From Streptomyces bluensis (GTDB taxonomy: Bacteria > Actinomycetota > Actinomycetes > Streptomycetales > Streptomycetaceae), in assembly GCF_014650715.1 (NCBI RefSeq), contig NZ_BMVM01000006.1, positions 62,001-126,000 on the forward strand: a stretch of 64,000 nt of DNA. Direction: 5' to 3'. Positions within the stretch are counted from its first letter, which is position 1; each line of letters starts with the position of its first letter. The notes beneath the pieces are model-generated. The model was not told where the DNA came from and searched no databases. It saw only the letters and a program-made list of their open reading frames with translations. The position numbers were made by a program, and so were the translations under genes. Below are positions 9,733 to 18,957 of the stretch, piece by piece.

Positions 9733-11493
9733 ATGCTTTCCAAGCGACGGCTTGCTGCCGGTGCGGCCCTCGTAGTCGCCGCGCTGGTGACCACCACGGC
9801 GTGCGGTGGAGGTGACAGCAGCGACAATGGCTCCGAGAAGGGCGCGGGTTACAACGCGGCGCTGGACAAGGTCGTCAACGCGTCCACCAAGAAGGGCGGG
9901 ACGCTGAAGTTCATAGGCAAGCAGGACTTCGACTCCCTGGACCCGCAGCGCACCTACTACGGCATGACCTGGGACTTCATGCGGTTCTTCACCCGCACCC
10001 TGGTCACGTACGACACCAAGCCGGGCGACGCCTCCAACAAGCTGGTCGGCGACCTGGCCACCGGCCCCGCCGAGATCTCCGACGACGGCAAGACCTACAC
10101 GTACAAGCTGCGTGACGGCCTGACCTGGGAGGACGGCTCGACGCTGACCTCCAAGGACATCAAGTACGGCATCGAGCGCATCTGGGCGACCGACGTCATC
10201 ACCGGTGGTCCCGCCTACATCAAGGCGACCCTGGACCCCAAGGGCGAGTACCCCGGCCCCTACAAGGACAAGTCCAAGGACAAGCTGGGTCTGAAGGCCA
10301 TCGAGACGCCCGACGACAAGACCATCGTCTTCAAGCTGCCCAAGCCCAACGGTGACTTCGAGCAGTTCCTGGCGATGCCCACCGGCGCCCCGGTGAAGCA
10401 GAGCGAGGACACCGCGGCCAAGTACACGCAGAAGCCGTTCTCCTCCGGCCCGTACAAGGTCGAGTCGTACAAGGCCGGCAAGAGCCTGGTCCTGGTGCGC
10501 AACACCAACTGGAAGAAGTCCTCGGACCCGCTCCGTCCGGCCCTCCCGGACAAGATCACCGTGACGATCTCCGCCAACCTGGAGGAGAACGACAAGCGGC
10601 TGATGGAGGGCGACTACGACCTCGACGTCAACGGCACCGGCATGACCCAGTCCGGCCGCGTCACCGCCGTCCAGGACCACAAGGCCAACGTCGACAACAT
10701 CCAGACGTCCTTCGTCCGCTACGTGGCGCTCGTCCACACGGCCAAGCCGTTCGACAACGCCAACTGCCGCAAGGCGGTCTTCTACGCCACGGACTTCGCG
10801 GGCCTGCAGCAGGTGCGCGGTGGCGAGGTGGCCGGTGGTGAGATCGCCAACTCGGTCTTCCCGAAGTCGATCCCGGGCTACACCGACTACGACCCGTACG
10901 GCGTCCTCGCCCGCAAGGGCAAGCCGGACGTCGCGAAGGCCAAGGAGGCACTGAAGGAGTGCGGCAAGCCGAACGGCTTCTCCACCAAGATCACCGCCCG
11001 TAACAACAACCCGGGCGAGGTCGACGCGGCCGAGGCGCTCCAGGAGCAGCTGGGCAAGGTCGGCATCAAGGTCGAGGTCGACCCGATCGACGGCGCCCAG
11101 TCCTCCAGCATCTCCGGCTCGCCGAAGGTCGTGAAGGAGCGCGGCTACGGCATGACCATGAGCGGCTGGGGCCCGGACTTCCCGACCGGCCAGGGCTACG
11201 CGCAGCCGCTGTACGACAGCCGCTTCATCTTCCCGAACGGCAACTACAACGAGTCGCAGATCGACGACAAGGACATCGACAAGATGTTCGACGACGCGAT
11301 CGCCTCGACCGACCCGGCCGAGGCCAAGAAGATCTACGAGGAGATGAACAAGCGCCTCCTCGACAACGCCGACTGGATGCCCTTCATCTACGAGAAGAAC
11401 ATCTCCTGGCGCAGCCCGCGACTGACGAACGTCTACTCGTCCGCCGCGTACAACGGCCGCTACGACTACGTCATGCTCGGCGTCACGAAGTAA
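9733..11493 (+). CDS. ABC transporter substrate-binding lipoprotein, SBP family 5
   Basis: 586 residues. Signal peptide MLSKRRLAAGAALVVAALVTT ends in a lipobox (TTAC), so the mature protein is lipid-anchored outside the membrane. The body is a family 5 solute-binding protein (DSLDPQRTYYG near residue 60, the GLTWEDGSTLTSKDIKYGIER motif split across residues 130-155, and SGPYKVESYK). Family 5 binds oligopeptides, dipeptides, nickel or opines; the ligand is not deducible. A Gly/Ser linker follows the lipid cysteine. A strong hairpin sits between it and the next gene, usual for keeping binding protein in excess. Confidence 0.93.
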   Translation: MLSKRRLAAGAALVVAALVTTTACGGGDSSDNGSEKGAGYNAALDKVVNASTKKGGTLKFIGKQDFDSLDPQRTYYGMTWDFMRFFTRTLVTYDTKPGDASNKLVGDLATGPAEISDDGKTYTYKLRDGLTWEDGSTLTSKDIKYGIERIWATDVITGGPAYIKATLDPKGEYPGPYKDKSKDKLGLKAIETPDDKTIVFKLPKPNGDFEQFLAMPTGAPVKQSEDTAAKYTQKPFSSGPYKVESYKAGKSLVLVRNTNWKKSSDPLRPALPDKITVTISANLEENDKRLMEGDYDLDVNGTGMTQSGRVTAVQDHKANVDNIQTSFVRYVALVHTAKPFDNANCRKAVFYATDFAGLQQVRGGEVAGGEIANSVFPKSIPGYTDYDPYGVLARKGKPDVAKAKEALKECGKPNGFSTKITARNNNPGEVDAAEALQEQLGKVGIKVEVDPIDGAQSSSISGSPKVVKERGYGMTMSGWGPDFPTGQGYAQPLYDSRFIFPNGNYNESQIDDKDIDKMFDDAIASTDPAEAKKIYEEMNKRLLDNADWMPFIYEKNISWRSPRLTNVYSSAAYNGRYDYVMLGVTK

Positions 11494-11562
11494 CCGCCGA
11501 ACTGCCGTAGCCGACCGTTCCCTTGCCGCCGAAACCCGCCAGTCCGAAGGGCAGGTGATGGC

Positions 11563-11610
11563 CCCGGGCGGCGGCCGGGACTCCCACGAGGAGTTCCGGC
11601 CGCCGCCGGG
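11563..11610 (+). terminator. Intercistronic hairpin after the binding-protein gene
   Basis: Arms cccgggcggcggccgggactc and gagttccggccgccgccggg pair almost completely (about 20 pairs, one bulge and one mismatch) around a short loop. There is no T-run and the downstream permease gene begins 10 bases later, so it more likely acts as a partial terminator or RNA-stabilising element than as a full stop. Confidence 0.6.
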
Positions 11611-11619
11611 CCGCGCACA

Positions 11620-12617
<998 letters not shown>

Positions 12618-12621
<4 letters not shown>

Positions 12622-13715
12622 CCGAACTGAACAAGACGGGGGCGGCCGTGTCAGAACCCGTCGCCGGCTCTCCCGCCCCCTCCGCCTTCCTCGAAGTACG
12701 CGATCTGAAGGTGCACTTCCCGACCGACGACGGCCTGGTCAAGTCCGTCGACGGGCTCAGCTTCTCGCTGGAGAAGGGCAAGACCCTCGGCATCGTGGGC
12801 GAGTCCGGCTCCGGCAAGTCGGTCACCTCGCTCGGCATCATGGGCCTGCACACCGCGGGCCAGTACGGCAAGCGCAAGGCGCAGATCTCCGGCGAGATCT
12901 GGCTCGACGGCACCGAGCTGCTGTCCGCCGACCCGGACCACGTGCGCAAGCTGCGGGGCCGCGAGATGGCGATGATCTTCCAGGACCCGCTGTCCGCGCT
13001 GCACCCGTACTACACGATCGGCCAGCAGATCGTGGAGGCGTACCGGACCCACCACGACGTGGACAAGAAGACCGCCAAACGCCGTGCCGTGGAGATGCTC
13101 GACCGGGTCGGCATCCCCCAGCCGGACAAGCGCGTCGACAGCTACCCGCACGAGTTCTCCGGCGGTATGCGCCAGCGTGCGATGATCGCGATGTCGCTGG
13201 TCAACAACCCCGAACTGCTCATCGCGGACGAGCCGACGACCGCCCTCGACGTGACCGTCCAGGCGCAGATCCTCGACCTCATCCGGGACCTGCAGAAGGA
13301 GTTCGGCTCCGCTGTCATCATCATCACCCACGACCTGGGCGTCGTCGCCGAACTCTCCGACGACATCCTGGTGATGTACGGCGGCCGGTGCGTGGAGCGC
13401 GGCCCCGCCGAGAAGGTGTTCTACGAGCCCCGCCACCCCTACACCTGGGGCCTGCTCGGCTCGATGCCGCGCCTCGACCGCGACCAGCAGGACCGGCTCA
13501 TCCCGGTCAAGGGCTCCCCGCCCTCGCTGATCAACATCCCGTCCGGCTGCGCCTTCAACCCGCGCTGCCCGTACGCGGACCTCCCGAAGGACAACGTCAC
13601 CCGCACGGTCCGGCCCGAGCTGACCGAGGTCGGCGGCCGGCACTGGGCCGCCTGCCACATGACGCAGGAGCAGCGGGAGCGGATCTGGACCGAAGAGATT
13701 GCGCCGAAGCTGTGA
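12618..13715 (+). CDS. ABC transporter ATP-binding protein, OppD/DppD type
   Basis: 365 residues. Walker A GESGSGKS near residue 59, Q-loop in FQDPLSALHP, signature FSGGMRQR, Walker B LLIADEP, H-loop ITHDLG. The C-terminal oligopeptide/dipeptide extension has the cysteine-containing GCAFNPRCPYA segment. It energises the OppB/C permease pair together with the following ATPase. ATGA overlap with the upstream gene and TGA/GTGA overlap with the next. Confidence 0.93.
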
Positions 13716-15028
13716 GTGAGAACGCAGAGGACAAAGCAGAGGGCAAAGCAGTGAGCATCCCTGCACAGGCCGACGGCGCGGAACCGGGTACGACCACGGA
13801 CGCGACCGCAGGCGAGACCGCGGGCGCGACCCTCACCAAGGACGCCGCCCCGGGCGAGATCCTGCTGAAGGTCACCGGGCTCCAGAAGCACTTCCCGATC
13901 CGTAAGGGCCTGCTCCAGCGCCAGACCGGCGCCGTCCGCGCCGTCGACGGCATCGACTTCGAGGTGCGCTCGGGCGAAACCCTCGGCGTGGTGGGCGAGT
14001 CGGGCTGCGGCAAGTCGACGATGGGCCGGCTGATCACCCGGCTGCTCGAACCGACCGCCGGAACGGTCGAGTTCGAGGGCAAGGACATCACGCACCTCGG
14101 CGTCGGCGGCATGCGTCCGCTGCGCCGGGACGTGCAGATGATCTTCCAGGACCCGTACTCGTCGCTGAACCCGCGCCACACCATCGGCACGATCGTCGGC
14201 GCCCCCTTCCGCCTCCAGAAGGTCACCCCCGAAGGCGGCATCAAGAAGGAGGTGCAGCGGCTGCTGTCGGTGGTCGGCCTCAACCCCGAGCACTACAACC
14301 GCTATCCGCACGAATTCTCCGGCGGCCAGCGCCAGCGCATCGGCATCGCCCGCGCCCTCGCGCTCAACCCGAAGCTGGTCGTCGCCGACGAGCCCGTCTC
14401 CGCGCTCGATGTGTCGATCCAGGCGCAGGTCGTCAACCTGCTGGACGACCTCCAGCAGGAGCTCGGGCTGACGTATGTGATCATCGCGCACGACCTGTCC
14501 GTGGTCCGCCATGTCTCGGACCGCATCGCGGTGATGTACCTCGGCAAGATCGTGGAGCTCGCCGATCGTGACGCGCTCTACAAGGCGCCGATGCACCCGT
14601 ACACCAAGGCGCTGATGTCGGCGGTGCCGATCCCCGACCCCAAGCGCCGTTCGGCCAAGAGCGAGCGCATCCTGCTCCGTGGCGACGTGCCCTCGCCGAT
14701 CAGCCCGCCGAGCGGCTGCCGCTTCCACACGCGGTGCTGGAAGGCGACGGAGATCTGCAAGACCACGGAACCGCCGCTGCTGGAGCTGAAGCCGGGCCAG
14801 CGGGTGGCCTGCCACCACCCGGAGAACTTCGAGGACCAGGCGCCGCAGGACACGGTCCTCCTCTCCGCCGCGAAGGACGCGGGGGAACTGGTGCCGGACG
14901 CGGTGCTCGCCGAGTCGGCGGAGACATCTGAGGCGCTGGCGGCCGAGGTGGCGGAGGCGGCCGAGGCCGCGGGGGAAGCCGAGGTGGCCGAGGAAGGCGC
15001 TGAGAAGTCGAACTCGGACGATAAGTAG
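13712..15028 (+). CDS. ABC transporter ATP-binding protein, OppF/DppF type
   Basis: 438 residues if started at the GTG at 13712, which overlaps the upstream stop (GTGA); a GTG at 13751 is an alternative. Walker A GESGCGKS, signature FSGGQRQR, Walker B LVVADEP, and the C-terminal GCRFHTRCWKATEIC segment. It has two low-complexity additions: an N-terminal Ala/Thr/Gly region of about 50 residues and an Ala/Glu-rich tail of about 55 residues ending KSNSDDK. A diverged copy of that tail and of the following terminator occurs at 22779-22909. Last gene of the ABC operon. Confidence 0.92.
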   Translation: MSENAEDKAEGKAVSIPAQADGAEPGTTTDATAGETAGATLTKDAAPGEILLKVTGLQKHFPIRKGLLQRQTGAVRAVDGIDFEVRSGETLGVVGESGCGKSTMGRLITRLLEPTAGTVEFEGKDITHLGVGGMRPLRRDVQMIFQDPYSSLNPRHTIGTIVGAPFRLQKVTPEGGIKKEVQRLLSVVGLNPEHYNRYPHEFSGGQRQRIGIARALALNPKLVVADEPVSALDVSIQAQVVNLLDDLQQELGLTYVIIAHDLSVVRHVSDRIAVMYLGKIVELADRDALYKAPMHPYTKALMSAVPIPDPKRRSAKSERILLRGDVPSPISPPSGCRFHTRCWKATEICKTTEPPLLELKPGQRVACHHPENFEDQAPQDTVLLSAAKDAGELVPDAVLAESAETSEALAAEVAEAAEAAGEAEVAEEGAEKSNSDDK

Positions 15029-15036
15029 AGGCTGTG

Positions 15037-15073
15037 GAGGGCGGCTGCCTTGCAATACAAGGCAGCCGCCCTC
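15037..15073 (+). terminator. Terminator of the ABC transporter operon
   Basis: Perfect 15-base arms agggcggctgccttg (15038-15052) and caaggcagccgccct (15058-15072) around the loop caata, eight bases after the oppF stop. No T-run, as is common in Streptomyces. The next gene starts within 20 bases. Confidence 0.85.
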
Positions 15074-15092
15074 TGTGCGTAACAATGCTCAG

Positions 15093-15836
15093 GTGCTCCA
15101 GCAACTCTTCAACCCTTCCGTCCAGCACACGCTCGACCTGATCGGCATCTTCGTCTTCGCGATCTCCGGCGCCCTGCTGGCCGTCCGCAAGAACTTCGAC
15201 GTCTTCGGCATCGCCGTCCTCGCCGAGGTCACCGCGCTGGGCGGGGGGCTGTTCCGGGACCTGGTCATCGGGGCCGTACCGCCCGCGGCGTTCACCGACC
15301 TCGGCTACTTCCTGACCCCACTGGTCGCCGCCCTCCTCGTCTTCTTCCTCCACCCGCAGGTGGAGCGCATCCAGACCGGCGTGAACGTCTTCGACGCGGC
15401 CGGGCTCGGGCTGTTCTGCGTCTCGGGCACGACGAAGGCGTACGAGTACGGGCTCGGCCTCACCGCCTCGGCGGCCCTCGGGCTCGCGACCGCCGTCGGG
15501 GGCGGCGTCCTGCGCGACGTGCTCGCCAACGAGGTCCCGTCGCTGTTGCGCTGGGACCGCGATCTGTATGCGGTGCCCGCGATGGTCGGCGCCGTCCTGG
15601 TCGTGCTGTGCATCCGCTACGACGCCCTCACTCCGCTCACCTCGGCACTCGCCGCGGCCACCGCGTTCGCGCTGCGGCTGCTCGCGATGCGCTTCCACTG
15701 GAGGGCGCCGAGGGCCTGGAACCGGAGGTCCTCGGCGACGGAGGCGGAGGGGCGAGGGGAGCGACGAGCGGAGGGACGAGAGGACGGACGAGAGGACGGA
15801 CGAGAGGACGGACGAGCCCATAAAGCTACTGCTTAG
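15093..15836 (+). CDS. TRIC (UPF0126) family cation channel
   Basis: About 247 residues. Two repeats of three helices carry the glycine-rich kinks typical of prokaryotic TRIC channels: TALGGGLFRDLVIG in the first and TAVGGGVLRDVLANEVP in the second. These proteins form trimeric monovalent cation channels. I prefer GTG 15093 (VLQQLFNPSVQHTLD...); GTG 15075 is in frame but lies at the edge of the terminator. Neither has a clear ribosome site. The C-terminal tail is a charged low-complexity run encoded by a 12-base DNA repeat (gaggacggacga, about 15769-15816). Confidence 0.87.
   Translation: MLQQLFNPSVQHTLDLIGIFVFAISGALLAVRKNFDVFGIAVLAEVTALGGGLFRDLVIGAVPPAAFTDLGYFLTPLVAALLVFFLHPQVERIQTGVNVFDAAGLGLFCVSGTTKAYEYGLGLTASAALGLATAVGGGVLRDVLANEVPSLLRWDRDLYAVPAMVGAVLVVLCIRYDALTPLTSALAAATAFALRLLAMRFHWRAPRAWNRRSSATEAEGRGERRAEGREDGREDGREDGRAHKATA
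15769..15816. repeat. 12-base tandem repeat in the 3' end of the TRIC gene
   Basis: gaggacggacga is repeated three to four times with a degenerate first unit. It encodes EDGR repeats in the channel tail, after the last membrane helix. Confidence 0.75.
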
Positions 15837-15861
15837 TAATTTCCTGTTGTACGGTACCGCC

Positions 15862-16716
15862 ATGACCCAGGTGACCCCGGCAACCCAGGCGACCATCGGC
15901 GACAGCGAGTTCGACCGCGACACCGCCGTGACGCGGCGCGACGAGGGTGTCTACGACATCGACCTCTCCGCCGGGTGGACGATCATCAACGCCGCCAACG
16001 GCGGATACCTCCTGGCCGTCCTGGGCCGTGCCCTCGCGGATGCCCTTCCGCACTCCGACCCGTTCACGGTCTCCGCGCACTACCTGACGGCGTCCCGTCC
16101 GGGCCCCGCGGTGATCCGCACGGACGTCGTCCGCACCGGCCGCACCCTCTCCACCGGCCAGGCCTCCCTCTTCCAGTACGACGACAACGGCCACGAGGTC
16201 GAACGGATCCGCGTCCTCGCCTCGTACGGCGACCTGGACTCCCTGCCCGACGATGTCCGTACGACGGCGAAGCCGCCCGTGTTCCCGCCCATGGACCGCT
16301 GCTTCGGTCCACAGGACGGACCGACCCCGGTCTCCGGCAGCTCGTCCATCACCGAGCGGCTGATGCTGAAGCTCGACCCGTCGACGCTCGGCTGGGCGCT
16401 CGGCGCACCGTCCGGGAAGGGCGAGATGCGGGCGTGGTTCGGCCTCGCGGACGGCCGCGACGCGGACCCCCTCTCGCTGCTGCTCGCGGTGGACGCACTG
16501 CCGCCCACCGCCTTCGAGCTGGGCATCTCGGGGTGGGTCCCCACGATCGAGCTCACCGTGCACGTACGGTCCCGCCCGGCGCCGGGCCCCCTGCGGGTCT
16601 CCCTCATCACCCGCAACCTCGCCGGCGGCTTCCTGGAGGAGGACGCCGAGGTCTGGGACAGCGCCGACCGTCTGGTCGCCCAGTCGCGGCAGCTGGCGCG
16701 GGTGCGGCTCGGCTGA
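15862..16716 (+). CDS. Thioesterase family protein (TesB-like double hotdog)
   Basis: 284 residues. It has the two-lobed layout of TesB-like acyl-CoA thioesterases: an N-terminal hotdog with GWTIINAANGGYLLAVLGRA and FTVSAHYLTASRPGPA, and a C-terminal lobe with WVPTIELTVHVRSRPAPGPL and a final SADRLVAQSRQLARV strand. The substrate is unknown. The ATG at 15862 lies 26 bases after the TRIC stop. The short spacer contains ttagtaat and gtacggtacc, so a separate, nearly leaderless transcript is possible. Confidence 0.8.
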   Translation: MTQVTPATQATIGDSEFDRDTAVTRRDEGVYDIDLSAGWTIINAANGGYLLAVLGRALADALPHSDPFTVSAHYLTASRPGPAVIRTDVVRTGRTLSTGQASLFQYDDNGHEVERIRVLASYGDLDSLPDDVRTTAKPPVFPPMDRCFGPQDGPTPVSGSSSITERLMLKLDPSTLGWALGAPSGKGEMRAWFGLADGRDADPLSLLLAVDALPPTAFELGISGWVPTIELTVHVRSRPAPGPLRVSLITRNLAGGFLEEDAEVWDSADRLVAQSRQLARVRLG

Positions 16717-16787
16717 GACCTGCCGCGCGGAGGCTGTCGGTGTGGTCGGTGTAGGGCGAACCGCACATCGATGGGTGTGGCTGGACG

Positions 16788-17525
16788 TTACGCGGAGAAT
16801 GTCGCGACCAGCCACTCGGTGCCGCCGCCCAGCCGTGCTGAGAAGCGGCGGAGCCGGCCATCCGCCTCGACCCAGTAGCGGGTACGGCTTGGAGTGGTGC
16901 GGGCCGTTTCCGGGGTCGCCCCTTGGGGTGGGGTGGCGGAGGGGCCGGCGAACACCGTGACGGGGACTCCTGCTACTTCCTCGTCACCGAGGCGGCGGGC
17001 GCCGCTGCGGAGCAGCAGTTGGGCGTTGTCGGGACGGTCGGCGGCCAGGCTGAGCAGCAGAAGCAGCGCGGTGTCGATGGTGGACGCCCGAGCCGTGAGC
17101 TCGCGTTGGGCCCAGCCGCGCTGGGGTGGGGGCGTGGGGAGGGGGCCGGTCCAGTTGTGCCGCACGGAGACGGTGGTGTGGTTCCAGCGCAGGAGGTGGC
17201 GTCCGTGTTCGAGGACACCGCCGTTGCCTTGGAGGATGGCGAGTCCCGTTCCGTGGCGCCAGTCGAGGCGGCCGGTGAGCCGGGCGGGGTGGCCTTGGAC
17301 GGGGATGTCGGCTGTGATCTGGGCGGTGCCGCGCCGGTAGTTGGTGAACCGGGTGAGGGCGAGCAGTTCGGCCTGCCGGGTGGTCAGGGCGGGGGCGGTC
17401 GTGGTGGTGGCCGGGGCGGGCGCCTTGTCGTGGGTGCAGGCCGATGTGCCGAGGAGGGTCAGCAGGGTCAGTGCGATGCCGCAGATGGGAAGGCGCGGCA
17501 GGGTGCGGCGGCGTGGCGGCGTCAT
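16788..17525 (-). CDS. Secreted lipoprotein of unknown function
   Basis: 245 residues. A basic N-terminus MTPPRRRTLPRLPI and a hydrophobic core end in the lipobox GTSAC, so it should be anchored outside. The body has beta-rich segments (LTGRLDWRHGTGLAILQG, LLRWNHTTVSVRHNWTG, RTRYWVEADGRLRRFSARLG) reminiscent of the LolA/LppX-type lipoprotein fold; this is only a resemblance. The ATG overlaps the stop of the beta-helix gene (ATGA), so the two are coupled and probably work together. Confidence 0.75.
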   Translation of the reverse strand: MTPPRRRTLPRLPICGIALTLLTLLGTSACTHDKAPAPATTTTAPALTTRQAELLALTRFTNYRRGTAQITADIPVQGHPARLTGRLDWRHGTGLAILQGNGGVLEHGRHLLRWNHTTVSVRHNWTGPLPTPPPQRGWAQRELTARASTIDTALLLLLSLAADRPDNAQLLLRSGARRLGDEEVAGVPVTVFAGPSATPPQGATPETARTTPSRTRYWVEADGRLRRFSARLGGGTEWLVATFSA

Positions 17526-18904
17526 CGTGCGGTCGCATCCTGGCGGTGGCGTGTGGCGAGGAGGTCCGGCGAGGGGAGGGGTACGCGGTCCGGGTGTACG
17601 TCGCCGGGCAGGTGGAGGGCGGGTGTGGCGGGCGCGGTGCGGGCGTGCGGGAGCTGTGGCTGGGCGGGGGGCGGGGCGACGTCGAGGAAGGGGATTCCGG
17701 CCGGTGGCGGGGTGGTGCGGGTGCCCGGGGCCGTGGGGGAGGACTTGCTGTTTCCCCGCGGGCAGGGTGCGGTGCGGGGGAGGTCTTCGGGAAGGGTGCG
17801 GTGCAGGGTGTTGCCGCGCAGGCAGTTGCCGTGACCGGGGGATCGGGCCGATGCCCGGTAGGTGATGTCGACCGCGTTGCCGGACAGGGTGTTGTCCTCC
17901 AGCCGGTTGCCCAGGGGAGGTACGTCCTCGTGGGAGGCGAGCACGATACCGGCCCGTGAGTTGCCGCTGACGCGGTTGCGCAGAAGCGTGTTGTCCTGGC
18001 CGCCGGCGATGCCGATACCGATCCCGAAGCCGCCGTCGGCCTGCTCGGGGGTGTCGGGGGCGTTGTTGTCGGAGACCAGGTTGCCTGCGATCACGCCACC
18101 GGTCTGGGGTACATACGCTTCCTGGTAGTCGGTGTTGACGGTCAGGCCGACCCGGTTGTGGGTGAACCGGTTGCGCAGCACCCAGATGGGGCCGCTGGCG
18201 TTGGTGCCCTCGTAGCCGATGGCGTTGTGGTCGGCGATGTTGTCCTGGACGAGTACGTGGCAGGGCTTGCACTGGCCCACGTAGAGGCCGGAGTCGGCAC
18301 TGCCGGAGGCGTGGTTGCGCTCGATCACGCCGCGTTGGGCGTTGAACGCGTAGATGCCGTACAGGCCGTTGGCGTGAGCGGTGACATAGCGGACGCGGAA
18401 GCCGTCCAGAGGAGGGAAGCGGGCCGGGTCCAGGCGCTGGTAGCCGTCGCTGCCGCGGGCGAGTCCGCCGTCGGCGTCGCTCATACCGGTGACCAGGACC
18501 CCGTTGAGGAGGTGGTTGCGGACGGTCAGGTTCTCCACGGAGACGCCCGCGGCGGTGACCACGACGCCGTTGGAGCGCCGGCCCTGGCCGTCGATGATGA
18601 CGCGATTGCGATCGGTGCCCCGCAGCACCACGCGTGCGGTGCGCACCCGCACGCTCTCGTGGTACACGCCGGGCGAGACGAGCACCAGGTCGCCGGGGCG
18701 GGCCCGGGCGAGGGCGGCGTTGATCGTCGCCGCCTGCGTCGGCACCCGGATGGTGGCGGGCCGGGCTGAACGGGCGGGGGCGTGGCCGTCGGTGGGGGTG
18801 GACGTTCCCGAGCAGCCGCCGCACAGGAGCGCGGCAGCCAGCACGCCGCCCAGCATTGCGGCGCGCCAACGGCCGTGTGCCCGGCGGGCGATGAGCGGCA
18901 TCAT
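17522..18904 (-). CDS. Exported right-handed parallel beta-helix protein with a CXXCH motif
   Basis: 460 residues. Signal sequence with basic start (MMPLIARRAHGRWR) and a lipobox-like LLCGGC, so probably a lipoprotein. From about residue 55 to 350 there are successive short N/D/G-rich turns (VENLTVRNHLLNGVLV, GVIERNHASGSADSGLYVG, VLRNRFTHNRVGLTVNT, NRLEDNTLSGNAVDITY), characteristic of pectate-lyase/NosD-like beta-helices. The rung after SGLYVG holds C-K-P-C-H (18258-18272), a c-type haem attachment motif, unusual in this fold. The last 100 residues are Pro/Thr-rich. Divergent from the DyP peroxidase, 53 bases away. Confidence 0.82.
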   Translation of the reverse strand: MMPLIARRAHGRWRAAMLGGVLAAALLCGGCSGTSTPTDGHAPARSARPATIRVPTQAATINAALARARPGDLVLVSPGVYHESVRVRTARVVLRGTDRNRVIIDGQGRRSNGVVVTAAGVSVENLTVRNHLLNGVLVTGMSDADGGLARGSDGYQRLDPARFPPLDGFRVRYVTAHANGLYGIYAFNAQRGVIERNHASGSADSGLYVGQCKPCHVLVQDNIADHNAIGYEGTNASGPIWVLRNRFTHNRVGLTVNTDYQEAYVPQTGGVIAGNLVSDNNAPDTPEQADGGFGIGIGIAGGQDNTLLRNRVSGNSRAGIVLASHEDVPPLGNRLEDNTLSGNAVDITYRASARSPGHGNCLRGNTLHRTLPEDLPRTAPCPRGNSKSSPTAPGTRTTPPPAGIPFLDVAPPPAQPQLPHARTAPATPALHLPGDVHPDRVPLPSPDLLATRHRQDATAR

Positions 18905-18957
18905 GTGCGGTTTCTTCCGATCCGTGAGGACAGCGGGATTTAGCTTAAAGTGCTCGA

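Noticed and set aside
16788..18869. One 693-codon minus frame spanning two genes
   Set aside because: Its first two thirds are an arginine/proline-rich out-of-frame reading of the beta-helix gene. Only the part from 17525 downward is a real lipoprotein gene, and it has its own ATG and signal peptide.
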